Shown here: positions 5,878 to 13,629 of the stretch, piece by piece
Layout: every line of letters begins with the position of its first letter
Numbering within the stretch: the first letter of the stretch is position 1
NCBI GenBank assembly: GCA_964474655.1
Contig: CAYYTU010000058.1
Location: 1 to 18,379, forward strand
DNA: 18,379 bases
DNA from: CAYYTU01 sp964474655
Lineage (GTDB): Bacteria; Chloroflexota; Anaerolineae; B4-G1
Direction: 5' to 3'
The notes under the pieces: model-generated
The model's input: the letters and a program-made list of their open reading frames with translations, nothing else
Told to the model about the DNA's origin: nothing
Database searches by the model: none
Made by a program: the position numbers and the translations under genes

Positions 5878-8301
5878 ATGAAAAATTCACCCCTCAAACG
5901 TTTAACCGACATCCTTAAGCTGGAGAAAGAAAAGTACGAGGACAAAGCCGTCGTCGGCGGCCTGGTGCGATACGCCGATACGTGGCAGAAGGAAGCGAGC
6001 CAGGCCTTCGGAGCCGAAGCCACCGACTGGATTCAAGAGGTCACAGAACGCCTCCGCACATACAGTACCCTCCCAAACACCGAGGCGCGACGCCAGGCGA
6101 TGACGACGCTGCTAAGCGTGCTCGATGAGGCCCCTTCGTCACCCAGCCGCCCGCGCGCCCCGTCACCGAGAAAACGTAAACCGACCAAGCCATCCGACCT
6201 CAAAAGATCCACCGCCCACAGCAAAAGCGATAAAGAAGTGGACCTGGACGCGCCGGTGACCGAGTTGCGCGGCGTAGGCCCCAAACGGTCGGAACGTCTG
6301 GCGCGTCTGGGCATCCACACCATTCGCGACGTGCTCTACTTCCTGCCGCGCCGCTACGACGACTACTCACAGCTAAAACCGATCAACCGGCTCGAATACG
6401 ACGAAGAGGTCACCATCATCGCCCGCGTCGAGCGGGCCAACGTGCGCAGGACCCGCAGCGGAGGAGCACTCTTCCAGGCCGTCCTATCCGATGGGAGCGG
6501 CAGCGTCGAGGTCACCTGGTTCAACCAGCCTTATCTGGCAAACAAAATCAGACGCGGTCAACAGATCGTCATCAGCGGAAAAGTGGACGAGTACCTGGGA
6601 CGCCTCTGCTTCAACTCCCCCGAGTGGGAACCGCTGGACGAGGAGTTGCTGCACACCGGGCGAATCGTGCCCGTCTACCCGCTCACCGAGGGCATCAGCG
6701 GCAAATGGCTCCGGCGTCTGATGCGGCGGACAGTGACTTACTGGTCCCGCCGCCTGCCCGACTATCTGCCAGAATCCGTCCGGCAGGCCGAAGACCTGCT
6801 CGACCTGGAGACGGCCATCGTCCAGGCCCACTTTCCAGAAAGCCAGGACCTGCTGCGACGCGCTCGCTACCGGCTGGCGTTCGATGAGCTCTTCTTGCTC
6901 CAGATCGGCCTCCTGCGCCACAAGCGTGATTGGCGATCCACGCCGGGGCGAGCCCTGCCGGTCGACGACACCGTGCGCCAGGCCTTCCTCCAGCGCCTGC
7001 CGTACGAGCTGACCGACGCTCAACAGCGAGCCCTGGGCCAGATCGTGGACGATCTGCGATCCGAGCGACCGATGAACCGCCTGCTCCAAGGGGACGTCGG
7101 CTCCGGCAAGACGGTAGTGGCAGCAGCCGCGATGGCCCAGGTAGTCGCAACCGGCGCCCAGGCGGCGCTGATGGCCCCGACCCAGATCCTGGCCGAACAG
7201 CACTACCGCACGTTCAACGACTTGCTGGGCCACAACGCAACGGTCCGCCTACTCACAGGCAGCGTCATCGGAGCAGAACGGGAAGCGATCTACACCGGCC
7301 TGGCAGACGGCACCATCGACGTCGCCATCGGCACCCACGCCCTCATCCAGCAGAAGGTGGAATTCGACGACTTGGCCCTGGCTGTGATCGACGAGCAACA
7401 CCGCTTCGGCGTCCATCAGAGAGCAGGGCTCCGCCAAAAGGGGAACGAGAACGAAGAAGCACCCGGTCGCGACCCAAATCTGCTGGTTATGACGGCCACA
7501 CCGATTCCGCGCTCACTCCAGCTGACCCTGTGGGGCCATCTGGACGTCTCGGTGATTGATGAGATGCCGCCGGGACGCGAGCCCGTCACCACACGCCTCA
7601 TCCTGCCGGCCGAGCGAGAGCGGGCCTACGCCTTTGTGCGCAGCCAGATCGAAGAGGGACACCAGGCCTTCATCATCTGCCCGCTGGTCGAGGAATCGGA
7701 TAAAATCGAGGCCAAAGCCGCAATCGAGGAATACGAACGGCTCCAACAATACATCTTCCCCAGCCTGAAGCTGAGCTTGCTCCACGGACGGATGAGCGGA
7801 GAGGAGAAAGAAGCCACGATGGCCCGGTTTGCAGAAGGCGAGACCGACATCCTGGTCGCCACCTCCGTCATAGAAGTGGGAATCGACGTCCCCAACGCCA
7901 CCGTCATGCTCATTGAAGGCGCGGATCGCTTCGGCTTGGCCCAGTTGCATCAGTTCCGGGGGCGAGTGGGCCGCGGCGGACACAGCTCATATTGCCTTTT
8001 GGTATCCGATTCCGCCTCAAGCCAGGCCCAAGAGCGCTTGCAAACGGTGGAAGAGACCAACGACGGGTTCGAGCTGGCGCAGAAAGACCTGGAGATGCGC
8101 GGCCCGGGTGAGTTCCTGGGCACCCGGCAATCGGGCCTGCCGGATCTCAGACTGGCTTCCATCGCCGACCTGCGCGCCGTGGAAGCGGCTCGGGAAGCGG
8201 CCAAACGCTTCTTCGAGACCGATCCCGAGCTGAAGAAGCCGGAAAGTCGCACCCTGGTGCGACAATTGGAACAATTCTGGGAGGAAGGAGAGATCAGTTG
8301 A
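5878..8301 (+). CDS. recG: ATP-dependent DNA helicase RecG
   Basis: RecG reverses stalled replication forks and branch-migrates recombination intermediates. The protein has 807 residues, longer than the roughly 690 of E. coli. The extra part is an N-terminal helical region (about 1-83) and a Pro/Lys/Arg-rich linker (about 84-120). The usual body then follows: ELRGVGPKRSERLARLGI (129-146), the FLPRRYDDYS wedge/OB entry, Walker A GDVGSGKT (405-412), DEQH box (505-508), TATPIPRSL, and near the C-terminus SVIEVGIDVPNATVMLIEGA and FRGRVGRGG. All helicase motifs look intact. The ATG at 5878 lies five bases after the degV stop, so the two are probably translationally coupled. RecG following yloU/yloV is the conserved order of Bacillota. 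N-terminal extensions of this kind also occur in RecG of other deep lineages. Confidence 0.97.
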   Translation: MKNSPLKRLTDILKLEKEKYEDKAVVGGLVRYADTWQKEASQAFGAEATDWIQEVTERLRTYSTLPNTEARRQAMTTLLSVLDEAPSSPSRPRAPSPRKRKPTKPSDLKRSTAHSKSDKEVDLDAPVTELRGVGPKRSERLARLGIHTIRDVLYFLPRRYDDYSQLKPINRLEYDEEVTIIARVERANVRRTRSGGALFQAVLSDGSGSVEVTWFNQPYLANKIRRGQQIVISGKVDEYLGRLCFNSPEWEPLDEELLHTGRIVPVYPLTEGISGKWLRRLMRRTVTYWSRRLPDYLPESVRQAEDLLDLETAIVQAHFPESQDLLRRARYRLAFDELFLLQIGLLRHKRDWRSTPGRALPVDDTVRQAFLQRLPYELTDAQQRALGQIVDDLRSERPMNRLLQGDVGSGKTVVAAAAMAQVVATGAQAALMAPTQILAEQHYRTFNDLLGHNATVRLLTGSVIGAEREAIYTGLADGTIDVAIGTHALIQQKVEFDDLALAVIDEQHRFGVHQRAGLRQKGNENEEAPGRDPNLLVMTATPIPRSLQLTLWGHLDVSVIDEMPPGREPVTTRLILPAERERAYAFVRSQIEEGHQAFIICPLVEESDKIEAKAAIEEYERLQQYIFPSLKLSLLHGRMSGEEKEATMARFAEGETDILVATSVIEVGIDVPNATVMLIEGADRFGLAQLHQFRGRVGRGGHSSYCLLVSDSASSQAQERLQTVEETNDGFELAQKDLEMRGPGEFLGTRQSGLPDLRLASIADLRAVEAAREAAKRFFETDPELKKPESRTLVRQLEQFWEEGEIS

Positions 8302-8825
8302 TTCGCCTGGCACTCTACCCCGGAACCTTCGATCCGGTACACTTTGGACACATCGACATCGCCACCCGTGCGGCCAAAATCTTCGAGACGCTAATCGTCG
8401 CCGTCTACGACCGCCCGGCGAAGAACCTGATGTTCACCGTCGAGGAGCGCGTGGCCCTGGCGCAAGAAGCGCTCGACGACCTGCCCAACGTGCGCGTGGT
8501 GCCTTACGGGGGGCTGACGGTCGAATTCGCCCAGAAAGTAGGCGCTCAGGCCATCGTGCGCGGGCTGCGGGCCATCTCCGACTTCGAGCTGGAGTATCAG
8601 ATGGCCCTCACCAACCGGGAGCTGGCGCCAGAGATTGAATTCGTCTGTCTAATGACCCGGCAACGCCACGCCTTCCTCAGCTCGAGCATCGTCAAAGAGA
8701 TAGCCTTGTTGAAGGGAGACATCGAAGGGATGGTCCCCCCCCACGTCGTGAAGGCCCTGAAGGAAAGACGACGCGAACGCGAGAAAAATCACGAACCAGT
8801 ACCTATGGTTTCACTGCGCGATTGA
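8298..8825 (+). CDS. coaD: Phosphopantetheine adenylyltransferase
   Basis: Transfers AMP from ATP to 4'-phosphopantetheine to give dephospho-CoA, the penultimate step of CoA synthesis. The protein has 175 residues, slightly longer than the usual 160 because of a charged C-terminal tail. Key residues fall at the same numbers as in the E. coli enzyme: T10 and H18 in YPGTFDPVHFGH, K42 in DRPAKN, R88 and R91 in RGLRAISDFE; the late motif is LSSSIVKE. The start is TTG at 8298, which overlaps the recG stop as TTGA; the purine-rich GGAGGAAGGAGAG just upstream supplies the ribosome-binding site. Overlap means tight coupling with recG. In Bacillota rsmD often sits between recG and coaD; it is missing here. 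Confidence 0.97.
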   Translation: MIRLALYPGTFDPVHFGHIDIATRAAKIFETLIVAVYDRPAKNLMFTVEERVALAQEALDDLPNVRVVPYGGLTVEFAQKVGAQAIVRGLRAISDFELEYQMALTNRELAPEIEFVCLMTRQRHAFLSSSIVKEIALLKGDIEGMVPPHVVKALKERRREREKNHEPVPMVSLRD

Positions 8826-8841
8826 TTATAGGAGGCTGACA

Positions 8842-9327
8842 ATGGACATCTTGCACCTGGTGGATCGTCTGGAAGAGATCATCAAAGAAGGACGACGGGC
8901 ACCTTTCAGCGATTTTCGACTGGTAAACGAACGACGCATCTGGCCGTTACTCGACCAAATGCGCATCTCGATCCCGGATGAGGTACGACGCGCCGAGCGC
9001 ATCATCCGCGAGCGAGAACGCACCAAAGCCCAGGCGCAAGAAGAGGCAGAGCGGATCGTCGAGCTGGCACGCAGCGAGGCCGCCCAGATCACCGCCGCCC
9101 ACTCGGTGGCCCAGGCCGCCGAAGAGCGCGCCGAGATCATTCGTGAGCAAGCCCACGAGGAAGCCCAAGAGATCCGCGCCGGCGCCGACGAATATGCCTT
9201 CGAGGTGCTTTGCGACCTGGAGCAAGAGCTAAAGCGAGCGCTGACAGTGGTAGAAAACGGCATTCGCGCCGTCGAAGCGAGACAACGCCAGCAGCAAGAG
9301 TCAGTCGAAAATGAGCCCAACTCTTGA
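8842..9327 (+). CDS. SepIVA/DivIVA-like coiled-coil protein
   Basis: A 161-residue charged protein, predicted cytoplasmic, with no membrane segment. Residues 1-45 form a short conserved-looking head (LHLVDRLEEIIKEGRRAP, then WPLLDQMRISIPDEVRRAE). Residues about 46-130 are a long Ala/Glu/Arg-rich helix typical of a coiled coil. The tail (about 132-150, ADEYAFEVLCDLEQELKRAL and VVENGIRAVE) is less repetitive. The head, the helix and the tail motif resemble the mycobacterial septation protein SepIVA, which also lies near rpmF. The family is often mislabelled ATPase or ATP synthase subunit b-like. The start ATG is preceded by TAGGAGG. It is 16 bases after coaD and its stop overlaps the next promoter. 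A role in cell division or envelope growth is an inference. Confidence 0.75.
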   Translation: MDILHLVDRLEEIIKEGRRAPFSDFRLVNERRIWPLLDQMRISIPDEVRRAERIIRERERTKAQAQEEAERIVELARSEAAQITAAHSVAQAAEERAEIIREQAHEEAQEIRAGADEYAFEVLCDLEQELKRALTVVENGIRAVEARQRQQQESVENEPNS

Positions 9328-9352
9328 CAGCTTGATAGCTCGCCTCTATAAT
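9324..9352 (+). promoter_or_regulatory. Consensus sigma-70/sigma-A promoter for the rpmF operon
   Basis: TTGACA (9324-9329) and TATAAT (9347-9352) are both perfect consensus hexamers with the optimal 17-base spacer. The -35 box overlaps the TGA stop (9325-9327) of the SepIVA-like gene. Predicted transcription starts near 9359, giving an rpmF leader of about 37 bases with the ribosome-binding site AAGGAGA. This probably drives rpmF through tatC at a high basal rate. Confidence 0.88.
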
Positions 9353-9395
9353 ACCCCACGCGCACTAAATTATACAGTAAAGGAGAAATACAATT

Positions 9396-9581
9396 ATGGG
9401 TGCAGTACCCAAATATAGGATTTCAAAGTCACGCGGGAGAAAGCGTCGTACACACTGGAAGATTGAGCCCGAAAAGCTGACCACCTGCTCCTGGTGCGGC
9501 GAGCCTAAACGCCCCCATCACGTCTGTCTTTCCTGTGGCACCTACCGGGGTAAGCAAGTCATTGAGATCGAAGAGGAGTAA
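9396..9581 (+). CDS. rpmF: 50S ribosomal protein L32, zinc-ribbon type
   Basis: A 61-residue basic protein of the large ribosomal subunit. The L32 signature is clear: MGAVPKYRISKSRGRKRRTH, followed by CSWCGEPKRPHHVCLSCGTY. Cysteines 31, 34, 44 and 47 form a zinc ribbon, so this is the C+ form, matching the C+ form of L28 in the same window. Length is typical. The ATG at 9396 follows AAGGAGA. rpmF heads a lipid-synthesis operon as in many bacteria (rpmF-plsX-fab), but the DUF177 (YceD) gene that normally sits just before rpmF is not here; the SepIVA-like gene occupies that place. Confidence 0.97.
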   Translation: MGAVPKYRISKSRGRKRRTHWKIEPEKLTTCSWCGEPKRPHHVCLSCGTYRGKQVIEIEEE

Positions 9582-9618
9582 GGCTGCAAACGTGACGCGC
9601 CATTACTGAGAGGGAACA

Positions 9619-10536
9619 TTGGAATCTAAAGACGCTTTTCTCTTCCCAGGCCAGGGGTCTCAGTACGTGGGAATGGGGCGAGACCTCTGGAATAATTTCC
9701 CGGTAGCACACGACGTATTCGCCCAGGCCAACGACGTCCTGGGCGTCGCTTTGTCGGAAATCTGCTTCGAGGGACCACCAGAGGTACTGAACGACACCTT
9801 CAATACTCAACCGGCCATCCTCACGGTGAGTATAGCTGCGCTACGAGCCTTGCAAGAGAAAGAGACAGAGCTCCCAGACTACGTCGCAGGCCACAGTATG
9901 GGTGAATTCAGCGCCCTGGTGGCCTCCGGCGCCCTCACATTTGAGGATGGACTTAACCTGGTCCGCGAGCGTGGCCGCTTGATGAAACAAGCAGGCGAGC
10001 AAAGCCCAGGCGGGATGGCGGCCATCCTGGGGCTGCCCCGCGATGAGATGGAGATTGTCTGCGCACGCACTCGCGAACAGAGCGGTGCCTACGTCGGCGT
10101 CGCCAACGATAACTGCCCAGGACAGGTCGTCATCTCCGGGGCCTGCGACGCCCTGAAGCAAGCGATGACCCTGGCCACAGAGCACGAGGCCAAACGGGCC
10201 ATTCCACTCCCGGTCAGCATTGCGGCCCACTCGCCGCTGATGGACGGAATCACATCCACCTTCAAACATCGGCTGGCAGCGACGCCGATCCGTAACCCAC
10301 AGATTCCCCTTGTGGCGAATGCCACGGCGCGTCCAGTGACCGACCCCGATGACATCCGCAAGGCTCTGGGGTGTCAGCTCACCTCTCCTGTACGCTGGAC
10401 TGAATCAGTAGAATGGATGATCGCACAAGGCGTCAGGCGCTTCGTGGAGATAGGCCCCAAGGAAGTGATCAGTGGCCTGGTCCGGCGCATCGACCGTTCA
10501 GTGGAAAGAACCTCTACGGAGGAGATACTGGCATGA
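9619..10536 (+). CDS. fabD: Malonyl-CoA:ACP transacylase
   Basis: Moves the malonyl group from CoA to acyl carrier protein to supply type II fatty-acid elongation. The protein has 305 residues, the normal length. The N-terminal FLFPGQGSQYVGMG motif, the nucleophile S93 in GHSMGE (91-96), R118 in RERGR that binds the malonyl carboxylate, and H204 in AAHSPLM are all present. The last differs from the more common FHSPLM by an Ala in place of Phe. The C-terminal EIGPKEVISGLVRRI is typical. The start is TTG at 9619, 37 bases after rpmF, with GAGAGGGA upstream. The stop TGA overlaps the ATG of the next gene (ATGA). Confidence 0.96.
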   Translation: MESKDAFLFPGQGSQYVGMGRDLWNNFPVAHDVFAQANDVLGVALSEICFEGPPEVLNDTFNTQPAILTVSIAALRALQEKETELPDYVAGHSMGEFSALVASGALTFEDGLNLVRERGRLMKQAGEQSPGGMAAILGLPRDEMEIVCARTREQSGAYVGVANDNCPGQVVISGACDALKQAMTLATEHEAKRAIPLPVSIAAHSPLMDGITSTFKHRLAATPIRNPQIPLVANATARPVTDPDDIRKALGCQLTSPVRWTESVEWMIAQGVRRFVEIGPKEVISGLVRRIDRSVERTSTEEILA

Positions 10537-12026
10537 GAGATAGAAACCTTCTAAGCGGCCAATGGTCAAGGAATCTAAGAGCTTTGAGCGCAATCGCCTT
10601 GATCGCCTCCTTCGTAACCGGTTGTGCCGGATCAGCGGTCGAGACAACGCCTACTCAAACGGCCCCGCCTGCCACATCCGAACCAATCTCTCAGCCTACG
10701 GCAGAAGCGACGGAGGAGCCCACTCCCCACCAGACAGATACCGAGCCCGCGGTCGGAGCGGCAAACCCGGCCTCCGTCTACTGCAAAGAGCAAGGCGGCC
10801 ATCTAGAGATTCGCACTGATGAGGACGGAAACGAAGTCGGCTACTGCATCTTCCCCGACGGCAGCGAGTGCGAAGAATGGGCCTTCTACCGCGGCGAGTG
10901 CTCGCCCGAGAGCAACCTCATCGAGACCGATGAGCTGACCTCCACAGTGGAATCAACGCTGCCAGAAGGCGCTTTCGACGACATTGGAGCGCTGCGCCTG
11001 ACGACACCGCCCGAAGGCCAACCCTTGTGGGCTGCCTTCAGCCAGGGAATGCGAAACTACGACCTGGATCCCACCCCCAACCACTTCGTCGCTATCTACA
11101 CCCGCGAAGCGGAAAGATGGCAAGAACTAACCCATCACGAGCTGGCGTCCGATGATACCGAGCAGATAGGCCCCGACTACGTCTTGGAAGTCAAACAAGC
11201 AAAGGTAGAACCCAATCACATCTGGCTGGAGCTGCACGGCGGGGCCGGCGCACATAGCGGGACCTATCATTTACTCCGTTTCAATCCCGAAGACCAATCG
11301 CTCACGGTCGCTGTATCCAATTTCAGCGCCAGCCCGGGCGGTGGCAACACAACGGACCTCAATGGCGACGGCTTCGACGAAGTAGTCCTGAACGCCACAG
11401 ACCCCTACGTCTTCTGCTACGCCTGTGGCGTCTACCTAATCCAGCACAACGTCTGGCGCTGGGACGGGTCGGATATGGTGCAAGTCTCTTTGGAAACACT
11501 TCCGGACTCGGCGCCCAGCGAGATGCGGCGCTTGAACAATCGCGCAGTGGAATTGGCCCAGGCGGGCCTGTGGAAAGACGCCCTCGCGGCAATCGACGAG
11601 GCGGAAACGCTAGAGGTAGAGAATGCAACCTTTACCTGGAACGCCACGCTCATTCGTCTCACAGGAGAAGCGCGCCGGGACGTCAAGAGCGCATATCCGC
11701 TCCTTACCCACATCTTCTACGGTGATTACGATGCAGCACTGGACGAGATGCGCTCCTACAATCCGGAGCAAATCTTCAGCGCAAACTCGCCGCTAGTCGT
11801 CGACACAGCAGCTGAAGGATGGGAAAAAGCACTATCGGAACACATCATTAAAAGCACCAACCAGGCTTTGAGCGCGAAACCCGACCTTGCCGCGGCCTAC
11901 TTCTTACGCGGTTGGGCCACATATTTGAGAGATCCCACCGATCCACAGGTTAGGGAAGACGTGGAGCAAGCAGCCGAGATTGCTCCCGCAGAACCCTTGT
12001 TCGAGCTACCTGCCGGCGGTAGCTAG
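10533..12026 (+). CDS. Predicted lipoprotein with DUF333 domain
   Basis: A 497-residue secreted protein of unknown function. A signal peptide with h-region SAIALIASFVTG ends at C31 in a lipobox-like VTGC, so lipid anchoring outside the membrane is likely. A Thr/Pro/Glu-rich linker follows (about 35-75). Residues about 78-123 match the DUF333 pattern: NPASVYCKEQGG ... VGYCIFPDGSECEEW ... RGEC, with four cysteines (84, 105, 113, 123) that could form disulfides. The middle has a DLNGDGFDEVVL stretch resembling FG-GAP/calcium-loop repeats. The last third (about 332-497) is helical with TPR-like patterns (NRAVELAQAGLWKDALAAID and AAYFLRGWATYLRD). The ATG at 10533 overlaps the fabD stop and follows ACGGAGGAGAT; an in-frame upstream extension to 10413 would lie wholly inside fabD and is not used. 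Its place between fabD and fabG is unusual. Confidence 0.82.
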   Translation: MRDRNLLSGQWSRNLRALSAIALIASFVTGCAGSAVETTPTQTAPPATSEPISQPTAEATEEPTPHQTDTEPAVGAANPASVYCKEQGGHLEIRTDEDGNEVGYCIFPDGSECEEWAFYRGECSPESNLIETDELTSTVESTLPEGAFDDIGALRLTTPPEGQPLWAAFSQGMRNYDLDPTPNHFVAIYTREAERWQELTHHELASDDTEQIGPDYVLEVKQAKVEPNHIWLELHGGAGAHSGTYHLLRFNPEDQSLTVAVSNFSASPGGGNTTDLNGDGFDEVVLNATDPYVFCYACGVYLIQHNVWRWDGSDMVQVSLETLPDSAPSEMRRLNNRAVELAQAGLWKDALAAIDEAETLEVENATFTWNATLIRLTGEARRDVKSAYPLLTHIFYGDYDAALDEMRSYNPEQIFSANSPLVVDTAAEGWEKALSEHIIKSTNQALSAKPDLAAAYFLRGWATYLRDPTDPQVREDVEQAAEIAPAEPLFELPAGGS

Positions 12027-12043
12027 GTGAAGGAGCATAACAT

Positions 12044-12796
12044 ATGACAGACTTCAACCAGAAAGTAGCTGTCGTCACCGGCGCATCTCGGGGCATTGGT
12101 CGAGCCATCGCGATGGAATTGGCTCGGCGCGGCGCCCGAGTGATCGTGAACTATAACAGCAGCGCGAAAGCCGCGCAAGAGGTAGTGAACGCCATTAAGA
12201 ACGAAGGGAGAGAAGCCATCGCCGTCCAGGCCGACATCGGCGATTTCGAGCAGGCCGGCGAGCTGATCCAAGCAGCTGTGGACGCCTTCGAGGCGATCGA
12301 CATCCTGGTCAACAACGCCGGCACCACGCGCGACCAGCTGCTGATGCTGATGAAAGAGGAGGACTGGGACATTGTGATACGCGTCAACCTCAAGGGCGTC
12401 TTCAACTGCTCCAAGGCCGCCGCCCGCCGGATGATGCGGCAACGTTCGGGGCGGATCATCAACGTCAGCTCCGTCTCCGGCATCGCCGGACAGGCCGGGC
12501 AGACCAACTACTCGGCCTCCAAGGCCGGTGTCATTGGCTTTACCAAAAGCCTGGCCAAAGAGCTGGGCCCGCGCGGCGTCACTGTGAACGCCGTCGCACC
12601 CGGCTTCGTGCCCACAGCGCTGACGAACGACCTACCGGAGGAACTCATTGAGCAAGCAATTGAGTCCACCCCGCTGGGCCGAATGGGGAAACCAGAAGAG
12701 ATCGCTTACGCCGTGGCCTTCCTGGCCTCCGACGAAGCAGATTTCATCACCGGTGAGGTGCTGACAGTGGACGGTGGGCTGGTGATGCAAGGTTAA
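12044..12796 (+). CDS. fabG: 3-oxoacyl-ACP reductase
   Basis: NADPH-dependent reductase of type II fatty-acid synthesis, short-chain dehydrogenase/reductase family, 250 residues as expected. The nucleotide-binding motif is TGASRGIG (12-19), with NNAG at 90-93. The catalytic set N115 (VNLKG), S143 (NVSSVSG), Y156 and K160 (NYSASKAG) is complete. The end LTVDGGLVMQ is typical of FabG. AAGGAG lies before the ATG, 17 bases after the lipoprotein gene. Being in one operon with fabD supports FabG over other members of the family. Genes for ACP and FabF, often next to it, are not in the window. Confidence 0.95.
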   Translation: MTDFNQKVAVVTGASRGIGRAIAMELARRGARVIVNYNSSAKAAQEVVNAIKNEGREAIAVQADIGDFEQAGELIQAAVDAFEAIDILVNNAGTTRDQLLMLMKEEDWDIVIRVNLKGVFNCSKAAARRMMRQRSGRIINVSSVSGIAGQAGQTNYSASKAGVIGFTKSLAKELGPRGVTVNAVAPGFVPTALTNDLPEELIEQAIESTPLGRMGKPEEIAYAVAFLASDEADFITGEVLTVDGGLVMQG

Positions 12797-12809
12797 GGAG
12801 GCCGTACCA

Positions 12810-13154
12810 ATGAATACAAAAGTCAAAAGTGGCAAAATCACAATCGCGCCCGAGGTGCTGGCGACCACCGCACGCCTCACAACGCTGGCTGTACCTGGCG
12901 TGGTGCGGTTGATATCCCCGGCCGGAATGGGTCACTTCTTACAAGACGACGGCGTAAGGATCAAAATCATCGACGGAGAGGTCTACGTAAAGCTCTACAT
13001 TGTGGTCGGCCCTGACGTCAGCATGCTGAACGTAGGCCGCAAGGTTCAATCCGAAGTCACCCGCGCACTGCAGGAGATGGTAGGCGTAAAGGTAAAGGGC
13101 GTGGACGTCTATATCGAGGATATAGCTTCGAACCCACCTGCTGAAACGACGTGA
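12810..13154 (+). CDS. Asp23/Gls24 family protein, YqhY-like
   Basis: A 114-residue second member of the Asp23/Gls24 family. It shows SGKITIAPEVLATTARLTTLAVPGVVRL, the strand region VRIKIIDGEVYVKLYIVVG, a helix VGRKVQSEVTRALQEMVG and the closing strand VKGVDVYIEDI. The ATG at 12810 follows AAGGAGG, 13 bases after fabG. It lies directly before nusB, the same place as yqhY in Bacillota (accB-accC-yqhY-nusB). In Bacillus, YqhY has been linked to control of acetyl-CoA carboxylase. By position this gene is therefore better matched to YqhY than the first paralog at 2650, and its link with fabD/fabG fits a role in lipid synthesis. That role is an inference. Confidence 0.88.
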   Translation: MNTKVKSGKITIAPEVLATTARLTTLAVPGVVRLISPAGMGHFLQDDGVRIKIIDGEVYVKLYIVVGPDVSMLNVGRKVQSEVTRALQEMVGVKVKGVDVYIEDIASNPPAETT

Positions 13155-13176
13155 ATACCTCCAGGAGAATCTTTTC

Positions 13177-13629
13177 GTGAAGGGACGGCGAGAGGCCCGC
13201 ATTGTGGCGCTACAAGCATTGTACGAAATTGATTGCGTACAACATCTACCCGGCGTGGTGCTCGAACGACGCCTGGTCGAAGATCGCTTGCCCGCAAAGT
13301 ACGCCAATTTCAGCCGTCACCTTGTGCGAGGGGTGCTGCGACACCGAGAGATCCTCGACACTTTCATCCACAAATACGCCCCCGAATGGCCCCTGGAGCA
13401 GATGGCTTACATCGATCGCAATATCTTACGGATGGCGATATTTGAATTTGCCATTGATGGTGGCACTCCTATCAAGGTAGCTATCAACGAAGCAGTCGAG
13501 CTGGCCAAGGCCTTCGGTTCCGACAGCGCCCCGCGCTTTGTGAACGGCGTGCTCGGGGCTCTGGTCGAATGTCAGGACACTATTGCAGAAGCTGTCGAAA
13601 CATCCGAAAGAAAGGCACCGAAACAGTGA
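13177..13629 (+). CDS. nusB: Transcription antitermination factor NusB
   Basis: RNA-binding partner of NusE (S10) in the antitermination complex on rRNA operons. The protein has 150 residues, the usual length. It starts with RREARIVALQALYEID, and later has YIDRNILRMAIFEFA, TPIKVAINEAVELAKAFGS and FVNGVLGAL, all hallmark NusB segments. The start is GTG at 13177 with CAGGAGAAT upstream, 22 bases after the YqhY-like gene. The stop TGA overlaps the GTG start of the next gene (GTGA). Confidence 0.95.
   Translation: MKGRREARIVALQALYEIDCVQHLPGVVLERRLVEDRLPAKYANFSRHLVRGVLRHREILDTFIHKYAPEWPLEQMAYIDRNILRMAIFEFAIDGGTPIKVAINEAVELAKAFGSDSAPRFVNGVLGALVECQDTIAEAVETSERKAPKQ

Noticed and set aside
10413..10532. 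Upstream start for the lipoprotein gene
   Set aside because: It lies wholly within fabD and would destroy the signal-peptide layout.
13569..13625. Upstream start for the TatA/B-type gene
   Set aside because: It adds cysteine-rich residues read from within nusB; the family begins just before the membrane helix.
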